Source: DATBLY01 sp963705545 (GTDB taxonomy: Bacteria > Actinomycetota > UBA4738 > HRBIN12). Taken from it: a DNA stretch of 64,000 nt. Positions within the stretch are counted from its first letter, which is position 1; each line of letters starts with the position of its first letter. The position numbers and the translations under genes are program-made. The stretch covers positions 62,001-126,000 of the forward strand of contig CAVPJX010000005.1 in NCBI GenBank assembly GCA_963705545.1. The letters run 5' to 3'. The notes under the pieces were generated by a model. It was given only the letters and a program-made list of their open reading frames with translations, did no database searches and was not told where the DNA came from. Below, in pieces: positions 1 to 7,980 of the stretch.

Positions 1-24
1 GATCAGGTGCCGGCGAAGACGTGA
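1..24 (+). CDS. 3' end of an upstream gene (partial)
   Basis: The first 24 bases read in one frame as seven codons ending Val-Pro-Ala-Lys-Thr and then TGA at 22-24. The stop overlaps the GTG start of the next permease in the GTGA arrangement used throughout this window. This is probably the last gene upstream in the importer operon. Too little remains to assign a function. Confidence 0.45.
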   Translation, partial: DQVPAKT

Positions 25-890
25 GGACGCGCCGCGCCTGGATGTTCGTGCTGGCGATCGTCGGCGTGGCCGTCCTGTGGGAGCTCTACAAGCTGATCGG
101 GCCGCAGGACGGCGGGCAGCTCTTCGGCCTGACGATCCTGCCGCGGGCGAACGACATCGCGATGCCGCACGTGTGGGAAATGCTCTCGCGCTACGGGGAG
201 CCGGAGCGTCGCGGCTCGGACACGCCGATCCTGTTCACGGTGCTCGCGGGAGCGTGGTTCTCGTTCCGCCTCGCGTTCACGGGGTTCGTGCTGGGGACGG
301 TGGTCGGGATCGGCCTCGCGATCCTGATGGCTCGCTACAAGGTCGTCGAGCGCGGGCTGCTGCCGTACCTCGTGATCAGCCAGACCGTGCCGCTGATCGC
401 GCTCGCGCCCCTCGTCGTGTCCTGGGGCGGCAAGCTGCACGTCGGCGGGTTCGAGTGGCCGCGCTGGCTCTCGGCCGCGGTGCTGGGAGCCTTCCTCGCG
501 TTCTTCCCGGTCGCGGTCGGGACGTTGAAGGGGCTCACGCACGCGCCGCAGCCGGCGTCGCTCGAGCTGATGGACTCCTTCGCGGCATCGTGGCGGCAGA
601 CCCTGTTCAAGCTGCGGTTCCCGGCGGCCGTGCCGTTCATGATCCCGGCCCTGAAGCTGGCCGCGACGGCGTCGGTGATCGGGGTCGTCGTGGCCGAGAT
701 CTCGACCGGCCTCGCGGGCGGGGTCGGCCGGCTCATCATCGAATACGCGCGCGAGGCGACGGGCGACCCGGCGAAGGTCTTCACCGCGGTGTTCGCCGCC
801 GCGGCGCTCGGCCTCGTGATGGCGGGCCTCGTCGCGCTGATCGACCTCGCCACCGCGCGCCGCCGGCCGCCGCGGGAGGCGATCGCGTGA
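21..890 (+). CDS. ABC transporter permease, NitT/TauT/THI5-type importer
   Basis: 289-residue integral membrane protein of the binding-protein-dependent permease family. A first hydrophobic segment lies at about residues 6-26, followed by further segments, and an EAA-like cytoplasmic loop (SFAASWRQTLFKLRFPAA) lies at about residues 188-205. It should form half of the membrane channel of an importer whose ATPase, second permease and lipoprotein follow. The GTG start at 21 is inside the stop overlap with the preceding gene. The ATPase start overlaps its own stop by 4 bases, so the genes are translationally coupled. Substrate is inferred only from the binding protein downstream. Confidence 0.88.
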   Translation: MRTRRAWMFVLAIVGVAVLWELYKLIGPQDGGQLFGLTILPRANDIAMPHVWEMLSRYGEPERRGSDTPILFTVLAGAWFSFRLAFTGFVLGTVVGIGLAILMARYKVVERGLLPYLVISQTVPLIALAPLVVSWGGKLHVGGFEWPRWLSAAVLGAFLAFFPVAVGTLKGLTHAPQPASLELMDSFAASWRQTLFKLRFPAAVPFMIPALKLAATASVIGVVVAEISTGLAGGVGRLIIEYAREATGDPAKVFTAVFAAAALGLVMAGLVALIDLATARRRPPREAIA

Positions 891-1726
891 GCGACGCGCC
901 CGGCCCTCCGGCGGCCGACGTGGCCACCGCGTCGGTCGAGATCCGCGGCCTCACGAAGACGTTCAACGCGGGGCAGCCGAACGCCGTCGACGCGCTGGTC
1001 GACATCGACCTCTCGATCGAGCCGGGCGCGTTCGTCTCGCTGATCGGACCGAGCGGCTGCGGCAAGTCGACCCAGCTCCGCCTGATCGCGAACCTGCTCG
1101 AGCCGACGACGGGCGACGTGCTGGTGAACGGGAAGCCGGCCCGGCAGGCGCGGCTGGACCAGGACTACGGGATGGCGTTCCAGCAGGCCGGGCTCTTCGA
1201 ATGGCGGACCGTCGCGAAGAACGTCGAGCTGCCGCTCGAGCTGAAGGGGTGGGACAAGGACCGCCGCCGGTCCCGCGCCCTGGAGATGCTCGAGCTCGTG
1301 AAGCTGCCGGAGTTCGCCGAGCACCAGCCGTGGCAGCTCTCGGGCGGGATGCAGCAGCGGGTCGCGATCGCCCGGGCGCTCGCCGCGAACCCGCCCCTGC
1401 TGCTGATGGACGAGCCGTTCGGGGCCCTGGACGAGATGACGCGGGAGCACATGCAGGCCGAGCTGCTTCGGATCTGCGGCGAGACCGAGACGACCGTCGT
1501 CTTCGTGACGCACTCGATCCCCGAGGCGGTGTTCCTGTCGACGCGGGTCGTCGTGATGTCGCCGCGACCGGGGCGGATCAAGACGGCGATCGACGTCGAC
1601 CTGGGGAGCGAGCGGACGGTCGACACCCGCGAGGATCCGGCGTTCTTCCGCAAGGTCACCGAGGTGCGCGAGGCGCTCCGCGGGATGGAGGTCACGGACC
1701 TGGACGAGGCGGTGCTCGAGCCGTGA
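887..1726 (+). CDS. ABC transporter ATP-binding protein, NitT/TauT/THI5 type
   Basis: 279-residue ATPase that energises the importer. Visible motifs in order are Walker A GPSGCGKST, Q-loop AFQQ, signature LSGGMQQR, Walker B LLLMDEPFGAL and a switch histidine in VTHS. Start chosen as the GTG at 887, giving a GTGA overlap with the upstream permease. The open frame extends further upstream, but that part is a shadow of the permease gene. Its stop overlaps the GTG of the second permease. Two different permeases with one ATPase gene suggest a heterodimeric channel. Confidence 0.92.
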   Translation: MSDAPGPPAADVATASVEIRGLTKTFNAGQPNAVDALVDIDLSIEPGAFVSLIGPSGCGKSTQLRLIANLLEPTTGDVLVNGKPARQARLDQDYGMAFQQAGLFEWRTVAKNVELPLELKGWDKDRRRSRALEMLELVKLPEFAEHQPWQLSGGMQQRVAIARALAANPPLLLMDEPFGALDEMTREHMQAELLRICGETETTVVFVTHSIPEAVFLSTRVVVMSPRPGRIKTAIDVDLGSERTVDTREDPAFFRKVTEVREALRGMEVTDLDEAVLEP

Positions 1727-2550
1727 GCAGCGCGGCGACGGTCGGAGCGCGGCGCGCACGCTCGAGACGCTCGGTCTGGTCGATCGTGTGGCCGCCGATC
1801 GTCTTCGGCCTGGGGTTCCTCGCGCTCTGGGAGCTGGCCGTGAAGGTGTTCGACTTCCAACCGTACTTCCTGCCGACGCCGAGCTCGATCTGGCAGGAGT
1901 TCGTCCAGAACCCGGGGCTGATCTGGGGGGCGACGAAGGTCTCGGGGCTGAACGCGCTGATCGGGCTGCTGGTGGGGACGGCGCTCGGCGTGGCGATCGC
2001 CTTCCTGTTGGGCCGGTTCCGGTTGCTGAACGACCTCGTGGCCCCGCTCGCGATCGCGCTGAACGCGGTGCCGATCTTCGTCCTGGTCGCGGTGTTCAAC
2101 AACATGTTCTCGATCACGAGCGAGGTACCGCGGCGGCTGATGGTCACCCTCGTCGTCTACTTCATCGTGCTCGTGAACGTGGCGCGCGGGCTGCGCGAGG
2201 TCGCGCCCACCCAGCTCGAGCTGATGCGCTCCTACGCGGCGAGCGAGGTGGCGATCCTTCGGAAGGTGCGCGTGCCGAACGCGGTGCCGTACCTGTTCAC
2301 GGCGCTGCGGATCGCGGCCCCGGCCGCGGTGATCACGGCGTTCGTCTCCGAGTACTTCGGTGGCTCCCAGAACGGCCTGGGGAGTCGGATCGTGGCGAGC
2401 ATCTCGATCTCGAAGAACGCGACGGCCTGGGCCTACGTGCTGGGCGCGTGTCTGCTGGGGCTCGCGTTCTACCTGGTCGCGGTGGGGTTGGAGGTCCTCG
2501 CGACGCCCGGCGGCGCCGCGGCGCGGCGAGCCCGGAGAGATACGGCGTAG
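1723..2550 (+). CDS. ABC transporter permease, second subunit
   Basis: 275-residue permease of the same family as the first gene, with a first hydrophobic segment at about residues 20-40 and an EAA-type loop in the region LMRSYAASEVAILRKVRVPN. The GTG start at 1723 overlaps the ATPase stop by 4 bases. It should pair with the first permease. An 86-base gap containing the small hairpin GGGCATGATGCCC separates it from the lipoprotein gene. That gap may hold a processing or internal promoter site. No TPP-riboswitch core was seen there. Confidence 0.9.
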   Translation: MSSAATVGARRARSRRSVWSIVWPPIVFGLGFLALWELAVKVFDFQPYFLPTPSSIWQEFVQNPGLIWGATKVSGLNALIGLLVGTALGVAIAFLLGRFRLLNDLVAPLAIALNAVPIFVLVAVFNNMFSITSEVPRRLMVTLVVYFIVLVNVARGLREVAPTQLELMRSYAASEVAILRKVRVPNAVPYLFTALRIAAPAAVITAFVSEYFGGSQNGLGSRIVASISISKNATAWAYVLGACLLGLAFYLVAVGLEVLATPGGAAARRARRDTA

Positions 2551-2636
2551 CGCGCTCCGCCTGGATGGGGCATGATGCCCGATCGGGTCTTCGGATCGAC
2601 GGGGCGAGGGGTCGCCCCGAGGGGAGGGGGCAGCAC

Positions 2637-3809
2637 ATGAGGAAGGGGAACCGGATCCGGTTCGTGGTCGCCGGCGTGCTGACGCTGTCGCTCGTGGGCG
2701 CGGCGTGCAGCAGCGACGACGACGGTGGCGGCGACGCGACGGGCGGCGCGAGCGGCGGCGCCGAGGAGTGTGCGTCCGTCGACCAGGTGAAGCTCCAGCT
2801 GCAGTGGTTCATCCAGGCGCAGTTCGCGGGCTACTTCGCCGCACAGGAGAAGGGGTTCTACTCCGACCACTGCATGGAGGTCGAGATCCTCGAGGGCGGC
2901 GTCGACATCGTCCCGCAGCAGCAACTCGCGGACGGCGCGGTCGACTTCGCGCTGGCGTGGGTCCCGAAGGCGCTCGCGACCCGTGAGGCCGGCGCGAACA
3001 TCGTGAACATCGCGCAGGTGTTCCAGCGTTCCGGCACGCTCCAGGTCTCGTTCAAGGATGCCGGCATCACGTCGGCCGCCGACTTCGCCGGGCACACGAT
3101 CGGCAACTGGGGGTTCGGGAACGAGTACGAGATCTTCGCCGCGCTCGCGAACGAGGGTCTGGACCCGTCGACGGACGTCACCCTCGTGCAGCAGCAGTTC
3201 GACATGCTGGGCCTGCTGTCCGGGGACATCGACGCGGCCGAGGCGATGACCTACAACGAGTACGCGCAGGTGCTCGAGGCCGTGAACCCAGACACCGGCG
3301 AGCTCTACACGCCGGCGGACCTGAACGTGGTGTCGTACGAGGAAGAGGGCGTCGGGATGCTCCAGGACGCGATCTGGGCCGACGGCGAGCGCCTGGACAC
3401 CGACGAGGCCTACATCGACCTCGCCGCCCGGTTCGTCGCCGCGTCGCTGCAGGGGTGGGCGTACTGCCGCGACAACGTCCAGGAGTGCACCGACATCGTG
3501 GTCGCGAAGGGCTCGAAGCTGGGCGCGAGCCACCAGCTCTGGCAGATGAACGAGATCAACAAGCTGATCTGGCCGGCCCCTGAGGGCGTCGGGTTCATCA
3601 TCCAGGAGGACTGGGACCGCACCGTCGAGATCGCGATGAGCACGCCCAACCTCGAGGGCACGACGGTGCTGACGGCACCCCCGAGCGACGGGGCGTGGAC
3701 GAACGACATCGTGTCGCTCGCGCTCGAAGACCTTCGGGAGCAAGGCGTCGACGTGACCGGTGAGAGCTATGCACCGATCGACGTGACGCTCCAAGAGGGC
3801 GGCGCGTAG
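2637..3809 (+). CDS. Substrate-binding lipoprotein, NMT1/THI5-like
   Basis: 390-residue periplasmic binding protein. The signal sequence ends in the lipobox LVGAAC, with the lipidated Cys at residue 24, followed by a Ser/Asp/Gly-rich tether. The region LQLQWFIQAQFAGYFAAQ, followed by EKGFY, is typical of ThiY/RibY-type proteins that bind pyrimidine precursors, riboflavin or related small heterocycles. The ATG at 2637 has a GGGGAGGGGG ribosome site upstream. It is the last gene of the operon and is followed by strong hairpins. Substrate is not decided by sequence. A pyrimidine or a thiamine/riboflavin precursor is the best guess. Confidence 0.85.
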   Translation: MRKGNRIRFVVAGVLTLSLVGAACSSDDDGGGDATGGASGGAEECASVDQVKLQLQWFIQAQFAGYFAAQEKGFYSDHCMEVEILEGGVDIVPQQQLADGAVDFALAWVPKALATREAGANIVNIAQVFQRSGTLQVSFKDAGITSAADFAGHTIGNWGFGNEYEIFAALANEGLDPSTDVTLVQQQFDMLGLLSGDIDAAEAMTYNEYAQVLEAVNPDTGELYTPADLNVVSYEEEGVGMLQDAIWADGERLDTDEAYIDLAARFVAASLQGWAYCRDNVQECTDIVVAKGSKLGASHQLWQMNEINKLIWPAPEGVGFIIQEDWDRTVEIAMSTPNLEGTTVLTAPPSDGAWTNDIVSLALEDLREQGVDVTGESYAPIDVTLQEGGA

Positions 3810-3832
3810 CGGCGCGCCCGCGCGGAAGGGTT

Positions 3833-3901
3833 TCGCGCCTCCGGCGCGATCCCGCCTGAGGTCCGGCGGGAGGGGGCGGGCCGCCTTCGGCGGCCCGCCC
3901 C
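3833..3901 (+). terminator. Triple-hairpin terminator after the importer operon
   Basis: Three hairpins follow one another just after the lipoprotein stop. The first has arms 3833-3839 and 3843-3849. The second has arms 3851-3856 and 3865-3870. The third has a 13-bp perfect stem (3873-3885 with 3889-3901) and a 3-base loop. The last is followed by ACCTCCTTT, a weak T run. This fits an intrinsic terminator of a high-GC genome. Confidence 0.7.
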
Positions 3902-3987
3902 ACCTCCTTTCGGAGCCAGGTGCGTGAGACGAGGAAGGTGCGGCATCACCCCGGCCGAGGGCGCCGAGGGTTCGCCCGAGGCCCGCA

Positions 3988-4024
3988 TCGGTGCATGGGT
4001 TCGCGACCGGAACCGATGCACCGA
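3988..4024. promoter_or_regulatory. Long imperfect dyad upstream of heliorhodopsin
   Basis: The arms TCGGTGCAT (3988-3996) and GGTTC (3998-4002) are mirrored by GAACC (4010-4014) and ATGCACCGA (4016-4024), so 14 of 15 positions pair around a 7-base centre. The right arm covers the expected -35 position and ends 6 bases before the TACCCT box. The most likely role is a dimeric repressor or activator site. It cannot be in the mRNA if transcription starts at the ATG. Confidence 0.6.
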
Positions 4025-4041
4025 CGAGCTACCCTTCATCC
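4009..4041 (+). promoter_or_regulatory. Putative leaderless promoter of heliorhodopsin
   Basis: A TACCCT -10 box at 4030-4035 stands exactly 6 bases before the ATG at 4042, which would place the transcription start at the A of the start codon. GGAAC at 4009-4013, 16 bases upstream of the box, resembles the -35 element of ECF/SigH-type sigma factors. That last point is only a resemblance. Confidence 0.45.
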
Positions 4042-4833
4042 ATGGACACCACCGAGGACCTCTTCGCGGGTGCGCCGGAGGAGACGATCGGCCGACGTCT
4101 CCGGCGCCTTCGGGGCTGGAACGTCGTGCTCGGGATGCTCCACGCGGGCCAGGGTCTGGCGATCCTGCTGCTCGCGACCGACTTCACGATCCCGATCGTG
4201 ACCCACTCGCTCACGGGTCCTCCGGGGTCGGCGTCCGAGACGATCGTACTGTTCGACCTCCGCGTCGCCTGGGCGGTTGCCGCGTTCCTGCTCCTGTCCG
4301 CCGTCGCGCATCTGCTGATCGCCTCACCGTGGCTCTATCCGCGGTACACCGCGATGCTGCGCCGGGGCCGCAACGACTACCGATGGATCGAGTACGCGCT
4401 CAGCGCCTCGCTGATGGCGGTCCTGATCGGCGTGTTGCCGGGCATCACCGACATCGCGGCCGTGATCGCCATCTTCGGGGTGAACGCCGCCATGATCCTC
4501 TTCGGCCTGTTGCAGGAGCGGTACGAGCGCCCCGGCGGCAGCCTCCTGCCGTTCTGGTTGGGGTGCATCGCCGGGGCCGTCCCCTGGCTGGCGATCGGCG
4601 TGTACCTCACGGGGATCGGCACCGATGTGAGCCCTCCCGGGTTCGTCTACGGGATCTTCGTGTCGCTGTTCCTGTTCTTCATGTCGTTCGCCGTGAACCA
4701 GTGGCTGCAGTACCGGAGGGTCGGGCCGTGGAGGGACTACCTGTACGGCGAGCGCGTCTACATGATCCTCAGCCTGGTGGCGAAGTCGGCCCTCGCGTGG
4801 CAGGTGTTCGCGGGGACGCTCGCCTCGAGCTGA
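4042..4833 (+). CDS. heR: Heliorhodopsin
   Basis: 263-residue seven-helix protein with the full heliorhodopsin signature. The retinal Schiff-base lysine is K248 in SLVAKSALAWQVF. The counterion glutamate is E117 in RWIEYALSAS. Histidines H34 and H90 sit where the family has its conserved inner histidines. The late blocks PPGFVYGIF and VGPWRDYLYGERVY are diagnostic. Length matches the family. The ATG at 4042 was preferred to the in-frame GTG at 3991 because the promoter-like TACCCT box and dyad would otherwise lie inside the gene. Heliorhodopsins have an inverted topology (N-terminus inside). Their role is unsettled; light sensing or an enzyme/transport-regulating role has been proposed. No carotenoid, retinal-making or other photobiology gene lies nearby. 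Confidence 0.96.
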   Translation: MDTTEDLFAGAPEETIGRRLRRLRGWNVVLGMLHAGQGLAILLLATDFTIPIVTHSLTGPPGSASETIVLFDLRVAWAVAAFLLLSAVAHLLIASPWLYPRYTAMLRRGRNDYRWIEYALSASLMAVLIGVLPGITDIAAVIAIFGVNAAMILFGLLQERYERPGGSLLPFWLGCIAGAVPWLAIGVYLTGIGTDVSPPGFVYGIFVSLFLFFMSFAVNQWLQYRRVGPWRDYLYGERVYMILSLVAKSALAWQVFAGTLASS

Positions 4834-4869
4834 CGCCGATCGGTCGAGCCGCTCGAAGGACCGGCACCC

Positions 4870-6261
4870 CTAGCTCGCCGGCGACACGTTCTGGTTGCGC
4901 CGCAGGACGTTCGACGGATCGTAGCGCGCCTTGATCGCGGCCAGGCGATCCCACGTCGCCGAGGGATACGCGGCGTGCACGCGTCCCTCGCCCTCGTCGC
5001 CCAGGAAGCCGACGTAGGCGGCCGCGTCGTCGCCGGCGAGGGTGCGCAGCAACCCCTCGGCCCAGGACTCCTGCTCCGGGAGCTGCTCGGCGCGCTCGAC
5101 CATGGCGGCGACGGTCACCATGAACCGCTTCCCGCGGTGCGCGAACGCGGTCGCGTCGGCGTGCACGCGCGCCATCGCGCCGCCGAGCGGGCGCAGCTGC
5201 GCCGCGCGCATCATCGCGGTCGAGCCCGCCAGGCGCTCGAGGATCGCCGCGCTCGCCGCCTCGTCGAGCGGCCGGTCCGTCAGGCTCGTGCGCGAGACCG
5301 CGACCGGGTGGTAACCCTCCTCCTGGGGCATGAACAGCTCCGGATACGTCATCGGTCGCAGGAAGTCCGCGATCGGGGTCGCGAGCGCGCGGAACGGCGC
5401 CAGCACGGCCTCGCCCGCCTCGGGATCGCCCGCGTACAGCAGGAACGCGAGCAGCACCGGCGTGCCGACCAGCTCCTCCGGGAGGAACGGCATCGGCGGC
5501 GCCGTCATCGCGTTCGCGATCGTCGACAGCTGCTCCGGCGCCGTCTCGGCCTCGGCGATGAACCCGGCGATCGTCTCCGGCGTGGCCGGCAGGATCAGGA
5601 TCCCGCCGTTGACCGCCGGCAGCTCGTGCAGACGGAAGCGCAGGCGCGTTGCGACGGCGACGTTGCCCCCGCCCCCGCGGATCGCCCAGAACAGGTCGGG
5701 CTCGTGCTCGGCGTCGGTGCGGACGATCTCGCCGTCGCCGGTGACGACCTCCGCCTCCAGGAGCTGGTCGATCGTCATCCCGTGCGCGCGGACCAGGAAT
5801 CCGATCCCGCCCGCCAACGTGATCCCGCCGACCCCGACCGAGGGCGTGTCGCCGAACCCGGTCGCCAGGCCGGCCTCGGCCGCCGCGGCCGTGTAGGCGC
5901 CGGTCGTGAGGCCTGGCCCGGCCCACACCGTGCGCCCCTCGGGGTCGAGCTCGAAGCCGTCCAGTCCCGACAGGTCCACGGTCAGGCCACCCTCCGAGAC
6001 GCTCAGGCCCGCCGGGCTGTGGCCGCCGCTCTTGACCGCGAGCGGGAGGCCCGCGTCCCGCACCGCGATGACGGCCGCGGCCACGTCGGCGGCATCCGTC
6101 GCCCGGACGATCGCGTCCGGGCGGTGGTCGAACTGCCCGGCGAACAGCTGCCGCGCATCCTCGTAGCCGTCGTCGCCCCGCGCGAGGACCGGACCGGTGA
6201 CGTCACCTCGCAGCCGGGCCAGGTCCACGTCCGGTCCCCCGATCGGTCGTGATGCCGTCAT
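4870..6261 (-). CDS. FAD-linked oxidoreductase, berberine-bridge (BBE) type
   Basis: 463-residue secondary-metabolism-type flavoprotein. The N-terminal PCMH-type FAD domain carries SGGHS with H81, the usual histidine for a covalent FAD link. A GGGGN loop lies near residue 190. The C-terminal BBE motif YDPSNVLRRNQN ends the protein. These enzymes oxidise alcohols, sugars or phenolics and reduce oxygen to peroxide. Start chosen at 6261, where ATGA overlaps the stop of the SRPBCC gene. A much longer open frame upstream is not in this family. It is the third gene of an ArsR-SRPBCC-FAD operon. Substrate unknown. Confidence 0.85.
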   Translation of the reverse strand: MTASRPIGGPDVDLARLRGDVTGPVLARGDDGYEDARQLFAGQFDHRPDAIVRATDAADVAAAVIAVRDAGLPLAVKSGGHSPAGLSVSEGGLTVDLSGLDGFELDPEGRTVWAGPGLTTGAYTAAAAEAGLATGFGDTPSVGVGGITLAGGIGFLVRAHGMTIDQLLEAEVVTGDGEIVRTDAEHEPDLFWAIRGGGGNVAVATRLRFRLHELPAVNGGILILPATPETIAGFIAEAETAPEQLSTIANAMTAPPMPFLPEELVGTPVLLAFLLYAGDPEAGEAVLAPFRALATPIADFLRPMTYPELFMPQEEGYHPVAVSRTSLTDRPLDEAASAAILERLAGSTAMMRAAQLRPLGGAMARVHADATAFAHRGKRFMVTVAAMVERAEQLPEQESWAEGLLRTLAGDDAAAYVGFLGDEGEGRVHAAYPSATWDRLAAIKARYDPSNVLRRNQNVSPAS

Positions 6262-6764
6262 CCGATCACACCTCCCGTGTCGTCGTTCGCGTCCGCGCCC
6301 TCGCTGTCGTGCCGCGCCTTCAGGCCCTCGCGGGTGACGCGGTCCAGCGTCGCGAGCATCTCTCGCCAGCCCTCGCCGAAGCCGTCGCGGTCCTCGATCC
6401 GCTCGAACGGGCCTTGAAGGAACGTGACGAGCGTCTTGCCGTCGCGGTCCTCGAACGTGATCGTCATCTCGGTCTCGAGGGTCAGGTCCTCGGACGGCAC
6501 GATCATGTGGTGCGTGAACACGAGCCGATGCGGGCGCTCGACCACCGTGAAGCGCCGGATCTCGGTGTCGGGCTCCTGGCCCTCGGCACCCATCTGGTAC
6601 GTCGACGTGCCACCGACGCGCACGTCGGTCTCGGCGCGGTGGATCACCCAGCCCGGTTGCCCCTCGCCGTGGATCGCGGCCTGCAGGTCCGGATCGTTGA
6701 ACGTGTCGAACACCACCTCCACCGGGGCGTCGATCAGTCGTTCGATGCGTAGCTCGTGGGTCAT
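6258..6764 (-). CDS. SRPBCC / AHSA1-domain protein
   Basis: 168-residue START-like hydrophobic-ligand-binding fold. The opening MTHELRIERLIDAPVEVVFD and the end stretch GFGEGWREMLATLD are typical of the Aha1/SRPBCC family paired with ArsR regulators. A strong GGAGAAGGAG ribosome site precedes the ATG at 6764. The start overlaps the stop of the ArsR gene and its stop overlaps the FAD oxidoreductase start, so the three proteins are translationally coupled. The ligand is unknown. Confidence 0.88.
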   Translation of the reverse strand: MTHELRIERLIDAPVEVVFDTFNDPDLQAAIHGEGQPGWVIHRAETDVRVGGTSTYQMGAEGQEPDTEIRRFTVVERPHRLVFTHHMIVPSEDLTLETEMTITFEDRDGKTLVTFLQGPFERIEDRDGFGEGWREMLATLDRVTREGLKARHDSEGADANDDTGGVIG

Positions 6765-7165
6765 CTCCTTCTCCTCTCCAGGGTGGTCGGGTCGGAAACG
6801 TCGGGCGATCGGCCGGCGTCGCGCGCCTCGCGCGCGCGGCGCTCGACCAGGACCTCGAGCCGGTCCAGGCGCCGTTCCCACCGCTCACGGTGCAGCTCGA
6901 TCCAGCGCGACGCGTCGTCCATCCGCTCCGGCGTCAGGCTCACCTCGCGCGTCCGGCCCTCCTTGCGGGTCGTGACCAGGTCGGCCTGCTCCAGGATGCG
7001 AACGTGCTTCAGCATCCCGGGGAGCGAGATCCCGTACGGGCGGGCGAGCTCGGTGATCGACGCGGGGGCGAGCGCCAGGCGATCCAGGACGTCGCGCCGG
7101 GTCGGATCGGCTAGCGCCGCGAACGTCCGATCGAGCGTTCGGTCGAGCGTCTGAGACTTAACCAT
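6761..7165 (-). CDS. ArsR-family winged-helix regulator
   Basis: 134-residue regulator. FAALADPTRRDVLDRL followed by SITELARPYGISLPGMLKHV is the ArsR helix-turn-helix, and the wing follows. No cysteine metal-binding motif is present, so it is the metal-independent kind that is usually paired with SRPBCC proteins. The ATG at 7165 was preferred to a GTG three codons upstream. The start codon lies inside the short dyad AACCGGATGGTT, and a CATAGT box lies 11 bases upstream, so autoregulation is likely. Confidence 0.88.
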   Translation of the reverse strand: MVKSQTLDRTLDRTFAALADPTRRDVLDRLALAPASITELARPYGISLPGMLKHVRILEQADLVTTRKEGRTREVSLTPERMDDASRWIELHRERWERRLDRLEVLVERRAREARDAGRSPDVSDPTTLERRRR

Positions 7166-7245
7166 CCGGTTCACTATGGCAACCCGGAGCCGGGGACGTC
7201 AACCTCGACGCCCCCGGCCCCGGGGATGGCCGTGCGCGGCGTCCG

Positions 7246-7980
7246 TCAGGCGATGTCGCGGCGCTGCATCGCGACCGTGCCGGCCGCCGTCGCGAGCGCC
7301 GCCCACGCCAGCAGGATCGCCGCGCCCGCGAGCGGTCCCGTGAACGACGCGTCCACGCCCGCGAGCGCGTTCGAGGCGTTCGCCGGCAGGAACCGCGCGA
7401 CCGACGGGACCAGGTTCGCCAGCAGGCCCTCGCCGACCGTGATCACGATCAGCGAGCCCGCGATCGCCGCGACCTGTTGCCGGACGGCCGCGCCGACGCC
7501 GACGCCGACCGCCGCCCACAGCACGGCGAGCAGCAGGAGCCGGCCGAACCAGCCCAGGAGCGGGACGACCGAGCCGTGCAGCGAGCCGCCGCTCGCGAGC
7601 AGCCACGGGATCCCGATCGCGAACGCGACCGCGGCCGCCACGAGCGCGAACCCCACCGCAGCGCCGGCCGTCGCGAGGACCTTCGCGACCAGCACGCGCC
7701 GCCGGTCGGGATCGGCGAGCAGCGTCGGGACGATCGACCCGTGACGGAACTCGTCCGTGAACGACCGCAGCCCGAGCACCAGGACGAACAGCCACGCGAT
7801 GCCGATCGGCACCGACAGGAACGGCGCGTCGCCGATCGTGGCCGCCATCTGGCCCGGCCTCGCGTCGAGCATCACGCTGACGACGCCGAGCGCCACGAGC
7901 GCCACGAGCCCCGCCAGCAGGCCCCACACGGTCCGCGTGGTCCGGAGCTTCCGCACCTCCGCCTCCAGCTGCCGCCTCAT
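7246..7980 (-). CDS. ABC-2 type transporter permease
   Basis: 244-residue membrane protein with a short basic N-terminus and about six hydrophobic segments. SFTDEFRHGSIVPTLLADPDRRRVLVAK is the typical first cytoplasmic loop of ABC-2 exporters. It is quoted here in two parts: SFTDEFRHGSIVPT at about residues 71-84, and DPDRRRVLVAK after it. The start overlaps the ATPase stop by 4 bases. With the ATPase and the DesK-LuxR pair upstream it forms the familiar stress-sensing exporter module of Gram-positive bacteria. Confidence 0.86.
   Translation of the reverse strand: MRRQLEAEVRKLRTTRTVWGLLAGLVALVALGVVSVMLDARPGQMAATIGDAPFLSVPIGIAWLFVLVLGLRSFTDEFRHGSIVPTLLADPDRRRVLVAKVLATAGAAVGFALVAAAVAFAIGIPWLLASGGSLHGSVVPLLGWFGRLLLLAVLWAAVGVGVGAAVRQQVAAIAGSLIVITVGEGLLANLVPSVARFLPANASNALAGVDASFTGPLAGAAILLAWAALATAAGTVAMQRRDIA

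Noticed and set aside
77..1726. A 549-residue protein starting at 77
   Set aside because: The first 270 residues are an Arg-rich shadow of the permease. The ATPase begins at the GTG 887.
2551..2636. TPP riboswitch before the THI5-like lipoprotein
   Set aside because: No CUGAGA or ACCUGAUCUGG-type core was found in the gap.
3991..4041. Upstream GTG start for heliorhodopsin
   Set aside because: It would place the dyad and the TACCCT box within the coding region and add 17 residues not expected in the family.
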